From the IMG/VR virus record IMGVR_UViG_3300025028_000002, positions 1 through 50,537 of that record: 50,537 nt of DNA; one strand, given 5' to 3'. A program made the position numbers and the translations under genes. The stretch is from a virus. The notes below the pieces were generated by a model. It searched no databases. It was given only the letters and a program-made list of their open reading frames with translations, and was not told where the DNA came from. The first letter of the stretch is position 1. Every line of letters starts with the position of its first letter. Positions 14,555 through 23,312 of the stretch are shown here, piece by piece.

Positions 14555-15958
14555 TTAAAAGCTTTTATTAATTTCAATGAACACCTTACTATCGTTTCTT
14601 TCATAAAGAGGTAAGTTGCTATCTATCTTTTTAAATTCATAATTAATCTTGGGAGAAAATCCATTCCAAACTAAGCCTTTATGGCCTATTGACGTGCTTA
14701 ATTGATACTCATCATCCCTTCTTTTCGTATTATACAAATAGTTGTTATCTAAAAAGTCCCTTTCAGAGTAGCGAAGGTTTGTCCTTACAATAAATTTATC
14801 TCCTGAAAATACGGCACCTGCTCGAAAACCTTTTTTATCTGAAGATTCAGACTTATCCTCAAGCCTGTCATAAACTGCATCTGCCCCCACATAAAGCAAC
14901 CATTTTAATTTAGGTTGATAAAAGAGAAGCAAAGAAGCGGCATTTAGGTGTCCATCGTAATTTTTAGCTAAATCATCTTCAGTATAGCTCTTTTGGATAT
15001 GTGAATAGTTACCTGAAGCTTGAAGTTTATTAGATAACTTTCGATTATACGAAAGCACACCACCATAATTTGTGCTGTAATCTTCTCCACCTAAAAAGTT
15101 CTTATCAACAAGTGCTGTAATTCCTAACGTCTGTTTAATATCTTTAAAGCGATAACCTAGGCTCGCGTTTGGAGTGATCTCACTATAATCTGAATTATCC
15201 CAATAATGAATACCTGCTAGTTCTGCATTAGCCAGTACGTAGTGATTGCCAAGTATATTTTTATCCTTACTACTATTTAGACTGTAGCGGACGCCGTTAG
15301 CCTTTTGTGGTAGAGAATCTTCACTTCTAATAAACACCGCCTCACCAAGAATAAGTTCCTTCAAATCAGAGGCTTGATTGACGTTATCTGTTTTTTCATA
15401 ACTAAGGTTAACATCGTAATTCCACTGCTGTGATTTTTTTATATCTTGTAAAACTTTATTTACAATCATCTGTATCTCAGATGATAAATGTGGTTCAACA
15501 ACCTCTAAGTGACTTTGAGCCTCATTGAACTGCTTATTTTCATATAACATCATTGCTAGATCAAAACGAGGATAATACAAGTTTGGTCGTTGCTGTATTA
15601 TGCTTTCATACAGCTTAATAGCCTCAGCCTGGAGACCGTTATGTCTGTAAAAAGCCCCCAATCCATAATTGTACAAAATAGGATCCATACTTGGTGTGTC
15701 TTTATACTCAGATAATAAATCTGAAAGCTTATTCCAATCTTTGGATACAATTGCAAAGTTTATTTGAGACTCAAGATTCTCAGTTGTAGGCATAGTAGTA
15801 GTAACTTGGATTGACTCAGCTTCTTCTTGACTCAATAATAGATCTGGTTTTATTTGGGGTTCTTCATCAAAGAAAATAGTTTGTGATGAAGGCAATTCCT
15901 GAGCATGCGCCACCGTTGCTACTGCAAAATAGATGATGGCATGATATTTTTTATTCAT
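14555..15958 (-). CDS. slam: Slam-type surface lipoprotein assembly modulator
   Basis: A protein of 467 residues. I start it at ATG 15958 because this gives a clean signal peptide, MNKKYHAIIYFAVATVAHA, with cleavage before QELPS. Residues about 80-180 are tetratricopeptide-like (LYNYGLGAFYRHNGLQAEAI, then YPRFDLAMMLYENKQFNEAQ). From about 190 to the C-terminal phenylalanine (INKSF) the sequence alternates like a 14-strand outer-membrane barrel (DUF560). This two-part plan and the length match Slam proteins, which move lipoproteins to the cell surface. Slams usually sit beside their substrate, and here the adjacent upstream gene is a lipoprotein with a TbpB-like barrel. It is not a phage structural gene and is likely cargo. 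Confidence 0.88.
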   Translation of the reverse strand: MNKKYHAIIYFAVATVAHAQELPSSQTIFFDEEPQIKPDLLLSQEEAESIQVTTTMPTTENLESQINFAIVSKDWNKLSDLLSEYKDTPSMDPILYNYGLGAFYRHNGLQAEAIKLYESIIQQRPNLYYPRFDLAMMLYENKQFNEAQSHLEVVEPHLSSEIQMIVNKVLQDIKKSQQWNYDVNLSYEKTDNVNQASDLKELILGEAVFIRSEDSLPQKANGVRYSLNSSKDKNILGNHYVLANAELAGIHYWDNSDYSEITPNASLGYRFKDIKQTLGITALVDKNFLGGEDYSTNYGGVLSYNRKLSNKLQASGNYSHIQKSYTEDDLAKNYDGHLNAASLLLFYQPKLKWLLYVGADAVYDRLEDKSESSDKKGFRAGAVFSGDKFIVRTNLRYSERDFLDNNYLYNTKRRDDEYQLSTSIGHKGLVWNGFSPKINYEFKKIDSNLPLYERNDSKVFIEINKSF

Positions 15959-15975
15959 AGAGATACCAATATGAC

Positions 15976-16019
15976 AAAAAAGCCGTCTGAAATACATAGC
16001 ATATTTCTAAACGGCTTTT
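15976..16019 (-). terminator. Terminator between lipoprotein and Slam genes, containing a Neisseria-type uptake 10-mer
   Basis: On the minus strand AAAAGCCGT pairs with ACGGCTTTT (plus 16011-16019 and 15978-15986), with an inner GAAAT/ATTTC stem and a run of six T. The plus strand contains GCCGTCTGAA (15982-15991), the core of the neisserial DNA uptake sequence, in the terminator arm. Slam would need read-through or its own promoter. Confidence 0.8.
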
Positions 16020-16044
16020 AAAGTAGTTAGATTAGAGCTAAGGC

Positions 16045-18279
16045 TTACTTAGTGATTTCGCTACGTGTACCACCAAAGCCAATAGCGTCTTTACCATTAA
16101 ACATTACTTTACCTGCAACTTCTTCAGCTTCTTTACCATAGAACCCTAAAGAGTAAGAGCCAGTTTTAAAAGATTGTTGCGCTGATGAAGAAATACTAGA
16201 ACCTGAGATAGTCCCTTTTTGTAAATCAACCACATCACCTAAACCAGTAATTTTTCCTGAACCAGTGCGAGCTTCAAAATCTACATCATATTTCAACTGA
16301 CCTTCTTTTAGCATATTTCCTGTCTCATAGTAGTTTCCATCTCTACTGAAAGCCTTTCCTGAATAGGTTGCTTGACCTAAAGTTGGTATAGAGGCACTTT
16401 CAGTTGCTAATCCTTTAACAGTAATACCCGAAGTTTCACTAAACCAAAGGCCTTCCCATTCACTGGTATAATCTCCAATGACAACGGAATACGGCTGATT
16501 ATAAACTACGTTATGTGAACGAGAATATTTGCAGTAATTATTGTAGCACGCTGAAGCTTCACCGCCTTGCCTTGCAGTTACCTCTCCTATTGAATATATT
16601 GCACTATTATGGTATTTACCTTTTGCTTCAGAAAGTGCAGCATCTAAGGCAATTTTTTCATTTTCAGCAACGATAGCATTTAACTTATTTTGAGCCTCTT
16701 CTCTACTAGCTTCTTTATTAGCTTCAGCATAAGCTACTGCCTGTTCTTCAGATAAACCTGCTTTTTTCGCTTTTGCAACTAATGCTACACGGTTTGCTTC
16801 AACCTTCTCTAAACGTTGCGCTTCTGCAATGTCAGCTAAAATCTTGTTTAGAGCACTTTCAGCATCTTTGGCACTGGCTTCTTTGTTAGCTTGAGCATAA
16901 GCGTTCGCTTGAGCCTCTGTTAAACCTGCTTTTTTCGCTTTCGCTACTAACGCTACACGGTTCGCTTCAATCTTCTCTAAACGTTGCGCTTCTGCAATGT
17001 CAGCTAAAATCTTGTTTAGAGCACTTTCAGCATCTTTGGCACTGGCTTCTTTGTTAGCTTGAGCATAAGCGTTCGCTTGAGCCTCTGTTAAACCTGCTTT
17101 TTTCGCTTTCGCTACTAACGCTACACGGTTCGCTTCAACACTCTTTAAACGCTCTGCTTCAATATCAGCTAAAATCTTGTTTAAAGCGCTTTCAGCATCT
17201 TTTGTACTAACTTCTTTGTTAGCTTGAGCGTAAGCATTTGCTTGAGCATCTGTTAAGCCTGCTTTTTTCGCTTTTGCTACTAACGCTACACGGTTTGCTT
17301 CAATCTTCTCTAAACGTTGCGCTTCTGCAATGTCAGCTAAAATTTTGTTTAGAGCACTTTCAGCATCTTTTGTACTAACTTCTTTGTTAGCTTGAGCGTA
17401 AGCATTTGCTTGAGCATCTGTTAAGCCTGCTTTTTTCGCTTTTGCAACTAATGCTACACGGTTTGCTTCAATCTTCTCTAAACGTTGCGCCTCTGCAATG
17501 TCAGCTAAAATTTTGTTTAGAGCACTTTCAGCATCTTTTGTACTAACTTCTTTGTTAGCTTGAGCGTAAGCATTTGCTTGAGCATCTGTTAAGCCTGCTT
17601 TTTTCGCTTTTGCAACTAATGCTACACGGTTTGCTTCAATCTTCTCTAAACGTTGCGCCTCTGCAATGTCAGCTAAAATTTTGTTTAGAGCACTTTCAGC
17701 ATCTTTTGTACTAACTTCTTTGTTAGCTTGAGCGTAAGCATTTGCTTGAGCATCTGTTAAGCCTGCTTTTTTCGCTTTTGCTACTAACGCTACACGGTTT
17801 GCTTCAATCTTCTCTAAACGTTGCGCTTCTGCAATGTCAGCTAAAATTTTGTTTAGAGCACTTTCAGCATCTTTTGTACTAACTTCTTTGTTAGCTTGAG
17901 CGTAAGCATTTGCTTGAGCATCTGTCAAGCCTGCTTTTTTCGCTTTTGCTACTAACGCTACACGGTTTGCTTCAACACTCTTTAAACGCTCTGCCTCAAT
18001 GTCAGCTAAAATTTTGTTTAGAGCACTTTCAGCATCTTTTGTACTAACTTCTTTGTTAGCTTGAGCGTAAGCATTTGCTTGAGCGTCTGTTAAACCTGCT
18101 TTCTTCGCTTTTGCAACTAATGCTACACGGTTTGCTTCAACTTTTTGTGCTTGTTGTTCTGGAGTTATGATTGGAGAGCTACCCCCTAATGATAAGCTTG
18201 ATCCGCCACTGCTGCATGCAACAACACCCAACCCAAATACAATAACGAAACTAAGTTTCGACAAACTTCCCAGTGACAT
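16045..18279 (-). CDS. Repeat-containing surface lipoprotein, probable Slam substrate
   Basis: A protein of 744 residues. The start at 18279 has an AGGAGAGAGG site and gives a lipoprotein signal, MSLGSLSKLSFVIVFGLGVV followed by AC; the lipobox cysteine is C22, trailed by SSGGSS as in TbpB and fHbp. Residues 47 to about 542 are nine helical repeats of 55-56 residues (VEANRVALVAKAKKAGLTDA... to ILADI). The last 190 residues form a TbpB/fHbp-like barrel ending GFYGKEAEEVAGKVMFNGKD, with a Cys pair (CYNNYC). The helical stalk would hold the barrel away from the cell. Its ligand is unknown: iron, haem, a host protein or a phage receptor are possible. It is upstream of and co-directional with Slam. 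Confidence 0.85.
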   Translation of the reverse strand: MSLGSLSKLSFVIVFGLGVVACSSGGSSLSLGGSSPIITPEQQAQKVEANRVALVAKAKKAGLTDAQANAYAQANKEVSTKDAESALNKILADIEAERLKSVEANRVALVAKAKKAGLTDAQANAYAQANKEVSTKDAESALNKILADIAEAQRLEKIEANRVALVAKAKKAGLTDAQANAYAQANKEVSTKDAESALNKILADIAEAQRLEKIEANRVALVAKAKKAGLTDAQANAYAQANKEVSTKDAESALNKILADIAEAQRLEKIEANRVALVAKAKKAGLTDAQANAYAQANKEVSTKDAESALNKILADIAEAQRLEKIEANRVALVAKAKKAGLTDAQANAYAQANKEVSTKDAESALNKILADIEAERLKSVEANRVALVAKAKKAGLTEAQANAYAQANKEASAKDAESALNKILADIAEAQRLEKIEANRVALVAKAKKAGLTEAQANAYAQANKEASAKDAESALNKILADIAEAQRLEKVEANRVALVAKAKKAGLSEEQAVAYAEANKEASREEAQNKLNAIVAENEKIALDAALSEAKGKYHNSAIYSIGEVTARQGGEASACYNNYCKYSRSHNVVYNQPYSVVIGDYTSEWEGLWFSETSGITVKGLATESASIPTLGQATYSGKAFSRDGNYYETGNMLKEGQLKYDVDFEARTGSGKITGLGDVVDLQKGTISGSSISSSAQQSFKTGSYSLGFYGKEAEEVAGKVMFNGKDAIGFGGTRSEITK
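16654..18141 (-). repeat. Nine tandem 165/168-bp repeats inside the lipoprotein gene
   Basis: Nine in-frame units: six with TDAQ, two with TEAQ and one degenerate terminal unit with SEEQ. Unit length is 168 bp, or 165 bp where the linker is IEAERLKS instead of IAEAQRLEK. The DNA of the middle units is nearly identical, favouring unequal recombination and changes in stalk length. Confidence 0.92.
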
Positions 18280-18377
18280 TCCTCTCTCCTCAATAATTAA
18301 AATAGTCTTCATTTTTTGTTAGATTCATTGCTTTTATTTAACAAACTTAATGTTTTTTATTTCAGCTTGTTACTAAA

Positions 18378-18406
18378 ATTTTACAATATTGTTATTATTT
18401 AGACAA
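18378..18406 (-). promoter_or_regulatory. Candidate promoter of the lipoprotein-Slam pair
   Basis: On the minus strand -35 TTGTCT (plus 18401-18406), a 17-base spacer and -10 TAAAAT (plus 18378-18383), about 100 bases before the lipoprotein start. Upstream, ATAATGATAAAATAAT (18441-18456) partly resembles a Fur box, but the match is loose in such AT-rich DNA. The cargo thus appears to have its own promoter, independent of phage control. Confidence 0.5.
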
Positions 18407-18570
18407 TATATTTAGTGATATATTTTTAAAAAAATATTTAATAATGATAAAATAATGGCAGAATTGTATGCCCTAGCAGAACCAGCTAAAAACACCTTAT
18501 AAAGTATTAATAGACCATCCAAAATAGACTATTATAATAAACCCACTTATAACAACTATTTTGGGTGTTT

Positions 18571-18964
18571 ATGTTTATTAAAGCCTACCTTCGTGCCTCA
18601 ACTAAAGAGCAAGACGCTAATCGTGCTAAAGATGAGCTTATTACACTTGCTGCAGAGCATGGTAATAAAATCGCAGCATTCTATACTGAAAACGAATCAG
18701 GAGCGATGCTAGAACGTCTACAACTAATGCAGCTCATTAATGATGCTTCTGAGGGCGATGTCATCTTAGTCGAACAGATAGCACGTTTAAATCAAATTGA
18801 CTTGGGATACCTTAATACCTTAAAAAGAAAACTATCCGCAAAACGTCTTTCTATGGTATCTAAAGAATTATATGGCATTACAACAAGATAATAGCTCTGA
18901 GTTTATGGACGGCGTACTATGCGCCATAAATGACATGTTGGCGGATTTAATTAAAGGTGGATAA
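18571..18964 (+). pseudogene. Decayed serine recombinase (resolvase/invertase) remnant
   Basis: The frame from ATG 18571 gives MFIKAYLRASTKEQDANRAK, the resolvase N-terminus with the catalytic serine in RAST, and later DVILVEQIARLNQID, matching the family's dRLsR region. It stops at 18891. A second frame from about 18872 continues with NSSEFMDGVLCAINDMLADL, the family's next conserved block, before ending at 18964. So a frameshift and a C-terminal loss are visible, and no DNA-binding domain remains. It is probably a relic of the element that brought the cargo. Confidence 0.7.
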
Positions 18965-19166
18965 TAGAATAGTTTGAGTGATTTTTGATTATTAAGTGAA
19001 GTTTTTAATATAATCTGAAGATGCGTCTACTATGAAGGTAGTTAGAAGCTAATCTAGTACCAGCCTTCTATAATGATTTCCCAAAATGTCCTTATTATTT
19101 AGCTAGCCAGCTCGTAAATGTTAAAAGCCTATCTCCATCCTATAAACTTATTTAATTAAAATCACC

Positions 19167-19913
19167 ATGTATCAAAATTTGCCAAATATCTGTTATGAAT
19201 GTGGGATACCACTAAATAAAGAAAACTTAACGAAAGAGCACGTACCGCCTAAATGCTTTTTCTCTAAAAGCGACCGATCTTCTTTGATTACTGTTCCATC
19301 ATGTAAAGAACATAATGGTGGTAAATCTGATGACGATGAACATCTTTTACAGATGATATCTATTCAGATATTAGCTAATGATAAAGGACAAGATATTGGG
19401 GTTAATAAAGCCTTAAGAGGTTTATGTAGAAATAAGAAGAAAATTAAGAGTTTAGCTAGCACTGCAACTTTAGTGTATTTCAAAGAAAAGGAGACAGATA
19501 GTTTTAAACAGACTTTTGCATTTAAATTTGATGAACAAAAGTTTAACAATGGGATCTTCTCTATCTGCAAAGGCCTTTATTATTATGAGTTTCATAAAGT
19601 CTTTAATGGGGATATTGTAATTTATAATGAATTTCAAATATCACTTGATGATAATTCTATACATAGAAATAAGACTTATGAGAAAAAGAGAGCTTTCATA
19701 AAGAAATATTTTTCTAATATTGAAAGAAAGGGGGAAAATCAAAGTATTTTTTATTATCAGGTGCTGAAAGGTTCACAAGAGTTAAATTTTTCTTATGCTA
19801 TAAGGCTTTGTTTTTATGAAGGCATTGGTATCTTAGCTTTTCTGAAAGAAAAAAAGATTTTTAAACTCAATGCCCTCACTGCTGCTTTAGATAGGCAAGG
19901 AAGATATTTTTAG
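19167..19913 (+). CDS. HNH endonuclease-like cargo protein
   Basis: A protein of 248 residues. A zinc-binding start (C9-x2-C12) is followed by TKEHVPPKCFF (H25, C30) and CKEHNGGKSDDDEH (C46, H49, N50), the layout of HNH nucleases. The rest (about 70-248) is AT-rich in codon use, Lys/Phe/Tyr-rich and not recognised. The low GC compared with the phage genes on both sides suggests recent acquisition. Phage-borne HNH proteins act in packaging, homing or defence against other phages. Its place beside the lipoprotein cargo and away from terminase favours a moron or defence role. Confidence 0.6.
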   Translation: MYQNLPNICYECGIPLNKENLTKEHVPPKCFFSKSDRSSLITVPSCKEHNGGKSDDDEHLLQMISIQILANDKGQDIGVNKALRGLCRNKKKIKSLASTATLVYFKEKETDSFKQTFAFKFDEQKFNNGIFSICKGLYYYEFHKVFNGDIVIYNEFQISLDDNSIHRNKTYEKKRAFIKKYFSNIERKGENQSIFYYQVLKGSQELNFSYAIRLCFYEGIGILAFLKEKKIFKLNALTAALDRQGRYF

Positions 19914-20006
19914 AGTACTTATAAGGCTTATTTCAAATTTTTGTAATTGAAGTCAAATTTGCTTCTTCACCAATTGCAAAATACACGATATGACAATACC
20001 CCTCCA

Positions 20007-20077
20007 GGAACACTCAAAGCCCACAACCCGCCAGCAATGCCATAATCTAAGCCACACGTACAGTATTTATAAGGCTT
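20007..20077 (+). promoter_or_regulatory. Late promoter F with RBS hairpin
   Basis: GGAACACTC (20007-20015) is a one-base variant of the box shared by six late promoters. The -10-like CATAAT lies at 20041-20046, with the standard 24-bp gap. AAGCC (20049-20053) can pair with GGCTT (20073-20077), which contains the AAGG ribosome-binding bases of the next gene. Confidence 0.6.
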
Positions 20078-20081
20078 TATC

Positions 20082-23072
20082 ATGGCAACTTATCTTAACT
20101 ATGATGATCAAGGCTTCATCGTTGGTACCAAGCGGCTAGAAAGCGGCATTAAATCCATTGGTGAAGATACCCAAGAAATCATACAGATACTAAAATCACA
20201 AAATCAGATTAACCAAACGGTATTAAACCGCATAGCTAAATCCAATGAGCGTATAGCCAACAAAAAGTCTATGCGTATTAAGGGCGTGGTGCCTACTTAC
20301 GATCCCACAAGCCCAGGGCGTAACAATGCCAGCCAGCCAAGCATGCAAGGCCAGGCGCAGTCAAAGCAGCAACACAGGCAGCAATTAAGTAGCGCAAGCC
20401 AGCCAGCCCAAAAAGAGGCAAGGGCCGCTGGCAGGAAGAGTAGCGACACGCTTAGTAATGTCACCTCAAGCGCTAAAGTCAAATCAGGTTCAACACCGGC
20501 CAATAGAGCCAACAATCAAAACGATAGCGGCTCAAGCGGTGCCAATAGATCAAGTGCTGGTAGAGGTGGAGCCCAGAGCCCAGAAGCGGCAAATAACGCC
20601 GCCGGTAGCGTACCTAGTGCAACTGGTGCAACACGTAAGACAAACAACTCAACTGGCAAAAATGGGCGTGAGAAGAAGAAAAAAGAAAGCGATCGTGACG
20701 AGCTAGGCCGTTTTACAGCCAAAGAAAAAACGCTATTCGACTCACTATCTAAGATAGCCAAGAGTGGCCGTACAGGTTATGGCAGTTATGGCGGTGCTCA
20801 AAACATTGATCCGTTGATCGCCTCGGTGAACGAGGTAAAAGACATTGCATCGCCTATTTTTAATATGGCCATGAAAACTGGCAAGATGGGCGGCGCAGCT
20901 GGCAAGGCGGCATTAAGGGCCGGCAGGTTCTCATTATCTAAATACAAAAGCTTGAAGCGTAAAGAGCCATTACCAAAGGATCAGGCAAGACACAATAAGC
21001 AGAACGAGGAAACGCTGGGCGAGATCCTAAAGCGTATGCCAGGCAGTGATAATCCCTTATTTAGCAGGCTAGGTCGTGGCTTGGGTCTTTTAGGTAGAGG
21101 TAAAGGTAAAGGCAAAGGCAAAGGCAAAGGCAAGGATAAGGATAAGGACCGCAAAGGCAATAAAAATAAAGGCAAGGGTATTAAGTCTATCTTGGCTGGT
21201 GGAGCTGGCGCGGCTGTTTTAGGCGCCGGTAAGATTGGCGGTGAGGGTGTCAAGAAGGCAGCCAAAGTGGTTGGTAGTGCTAAAGTTTTAGGGCCGTTAG
21301 CGACGGCGGTTGGCATGGGCAACTTGATTGGCCAGTGGAAAGAGCTTGACCACAAAGAGAAATCAGAAGATATAGGTGGCCTGGCAGGCGGTAGTGTCGG
21401 TGCCGTTGCTGGTGGAGCACTTGGTACGGCATTGATACCAATTCCGGTGGTAGGTACCGCCATTGGGGCGGCCGTGGGTGGCTGGCTAGGTAACGAGGGC
21501 GGCGAGGTTTTAGGCCGTACAGCTTCGCCTCATATCATGTCATGGACCGATAGCGTTAAGGCTTACAACTTACCTCAAAAAATGCAAACTAAGTGGGAAA
21601 GTGGATTGGCGCCGGTCTTTTCTAAGCTAAGCGAGGCGGCCGGCGGCATGAAGTCGTGGCTATCCAGAATGGGTGATGGGGTTAGCAGCTTTTTTGGGGG
21701 CGGTGGTGATGGTTCGGGCGGCTGGAAAGTTGATTTTGGTTCAGGGTTAACATCAGCCAAAGACGGCGTTACCTATAAAATGGGTGCTAAAAACTTTAGC
21801 GGCGGTGTTATTGATTGTTCAGGCTGGGTTGATCAATTAAACAAAGATACCGTAAGACAGATTGAAGAGCAGCTAGGGCCAGAGGCGGCTAAACGTGCTC
21901 GTATTAATGCAGGCAATGGTGCAGCCGGTATTATTCAGTCAGAGGAAAAGAAAGGGCACATGGTAGCCACAGCGAACAGCTGGGCTCAACTAGATATCAA
22001 TAAGTTGCAGGCTGGCATGGTTATCGGTGAGTCACGTGGGGAGCATGCAAGAAAAGAAGGCAGATACAAAGACATCGGCCATATTGTGCAGATCATTGAA
22101 GAAAACGGCGTTAAATACGTGTCTGAATCTACATCAGCTAAAGGCAAGGACGGTAAAAGCGGTGTAAGAAAAACAGAGCTTAGCGAGTACATCAAAAACC
22201 TTAATGGCCGTCAATTTGGGGTGACAGTAGTTGACCCTTACAAAGAGCTTAGAGGCCAGTTAAGCGGCGGCGGCGGTACGGTTGATGTTAGCTCAAGCAG
22301 ACTAACTTCACAAAGTGAAAAGACTAGACGTGATCAGGCTATGCAATACTTCATGTCTCAAGGTTGGACTAAGCAGCAAGCCGCTGGTATTGTCGCTAAC
22401 ATCCAAAAAGAAAGTAGGTTCGACCCTAGAGCTCAAGGGGATAAAGATAAAAACGGTGTATATAGGGCACATGGCTTAGCTCAATGGCGAGATAGCAGAC
22501 TTGCAGACTTCCGTAGCACTATGGGTAAGTCAGTACAGCAAGCGTCGTTCGAAGAGCAGTTAGCTTTTATTCAGTATGAGCTAACGAAGGGTAAAGAGAA
22601 GGCGGCTGGTAATAAGCTAAAACAAGCCAAAACAGCAGGCCAGTCCGGGGCTATTGTGTCAGAGCACTACGAGCGACCAGGTGCAGTTGAGGCTGAAAAG
22701 AGAGAGCGTGCGAAAATTGCAGAGGGTATCTATAACAATACAGCGGTTCAGTCGGTTCAACAAAAAACCAAAACAACTAACAGTGTGTTAGGTGTTAATG
22801 TTGGTGGCTTGGCCAATAACTTTGTTGCAGGTAACACGCCAGCCTACCTACCAGCCAGCCAGTCAATAGGCCTCGATTTGGGCGCGTCAATACTGAAAAA
22901 TGTACTTAACATCCCTGAAATGCCTTCGTTTAAATTGCCGCTGGCAGGTGGTGGCCTAGACAAGCCTATCGTTGTTCAATCTAACAATGAGAGCATAGGC
23001 CAAAATGTATCAGACAGGGATTTGGCACATGCAATTACCGGTGGTATCGGTATGAGCAGAGCTTGGGGTTAG
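20082..23072 (+). CDS. Virion protein with NlpC/P60-like and phage tail lysozyme domains
   Basis: A protein of 996 residues. Residues 60-330 are Ser/Ala/Asn/Gly-rich and disordered, with a Gly-Lys repeat near 343-350. Several hydrophobic Gly/Ala-rich segments lie at about 368-465, which could enter or cross membranes. An NlpC/P60-like region has VIDCSGW (C about 578) and GHIVQI (H about 666). Residues about 745-885 match the phage tail lysozyme domain (SQGWTKQQAAGIVANIQKES with the catalytic glutamate, then GLAQWR and ERPG). It probably opens the cell wall and helps DNA passage at infection. The first late gene, with its own promoter. Confidence 0.75.
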   Translation: MATYLNYDDQGFIVGTKRLESGIKSIGEDTQEIIQILKSQNQINQTVLNRIAKSNERIANKKSMRIKGVVPTYDPTSPGRNNASQPSMQGQAQSKQQHRQQLSSASQPAQKEARAAGRKSSDTLSNVTSSAKVKSGSTPANRANNQNDSGSSGANRSSAGRGGAQSPEAANNAAGSVPSATGATRKTNNSTGKNGREKKKKESDRDELGRFTAKEKTLFDSLSKIAKSGRTGYGSYGGAQNIDPLIASVNEVKDIASPIFNMAMKTGKMGGAAGKAALRAGRFSLSKYKSLKRKEPLPKDQARHNKQNEETLGEILKRMPGSDNPLFSRLGRGLGLLGRGKGKGKGKGKGKDKDKDRKGNKNKGKGIKSILAGGAGAAVLGAGKIGGEGVKKAAKVVGSAKVLGPLATAVGMGNLIGQWKELDHKEKSEDIGGLAGGSVGAVAGGALGTALIPIPVVGTAIGAAVGGWLGNEGGEVLGRTASPHIMSWTDSVKAYNLPQKMQTKWESGLAPVFSKLSEAAGGMKSWLSRMGDGVSSFFGGGGDGSGGWKVDFGSGLTSAKDGVTYKMGAKNFSGGVIDCSGWVDQLNKDTVRQIEEQLGPEAAKRARINAGNGAAGIIQSEEKKGHMVATANSWAQLDINKLQAGMVIGESRGEHARKEGRYKDIGHIVQIIEENGVKYVSESTSAKGKDGKSGVRKTELSEYIKNLNGRQFGVTVVDPYKELRGQLSGGGGTVDVSSSRLTSQSEKTRRDQAMQYFMSQGWTKQQAAGIVANIQKESRFDPRAQGDKDKNGVYRAHGLAQWRDSRLADFRSTMGKSVQQASFEEQLAFIQYELTKGKEKAAGNKLKQAKTAGQSGAIVSEHYERPGAVEAEKRERAKIAEGIYNNTAVQSVQQKTKTTNSVLGVNVGGLANNFVAGNTPAYLPASQSIGLDLGASILKNVLNIPEMPSFKLPLAGGGLDKPIVVQSNNESIGQNVSDRDLAHAITGGIGMSRAWG

Positions 23073-23305
23073 TTTTACGCGTAACGCCTTAAAAGCGTTG
23101 AAGTTTTTAGGTTAACCAATATAATGACTCCATCATCAAGGTGATAACTCCCTACTTTGATTCTTGATGTGTTTGCAGTGTATTGAATGGGGGTAGTAGT
23201 GGCATGCCATTGACCATGAACCCCCCCCGTTTTTACGATGACGTGTTATTTCTGTTGATCCTTATATTTTTTTTGGCCGCCCCGTTCCCTGGCGGCCTTT
23301 TTTTT
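23073..23305 (+). terminator. Intergenic stretch with two terminators
   Basis: After the tail lysozyme gene a weak hairpin AACGC/GCGTT (23084-23100) is followed by a T-rich run. A strong terminator, GGCCGCC (23275-23281) with GGCGGCC (23291-23297) and eight T, ends the unit. Between them GGGGG (about 23188) could pair with the C8 tract at 23221-23228 around a TGGCATGCCA palindrome. No gene is seen. Confidence 0.75.
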
Positions 23306-23312
23306 GCTTAAA

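Noticed and set aside
16654-18141. Regular repeats of about 165 bp that might suggest a CRISPR-like or satellite array
   Set aside because: They are in-frame coding repeats of a lipoprotein, far longer than CRISPR repeats and without variable spacers.
18571-18964. The serine recombinase fragment as the phage integrase
   Set aside because: It is frameshifted, lacks a DNA-binding domain and lies far from the attachment junction.
23180-23230. G5/C8 inverted arrangement with TGGCATGCCA as a cos or pac site
   Set aside because: No supporting feature such as adjacent small terminase binding repeats; position alone is not enough.
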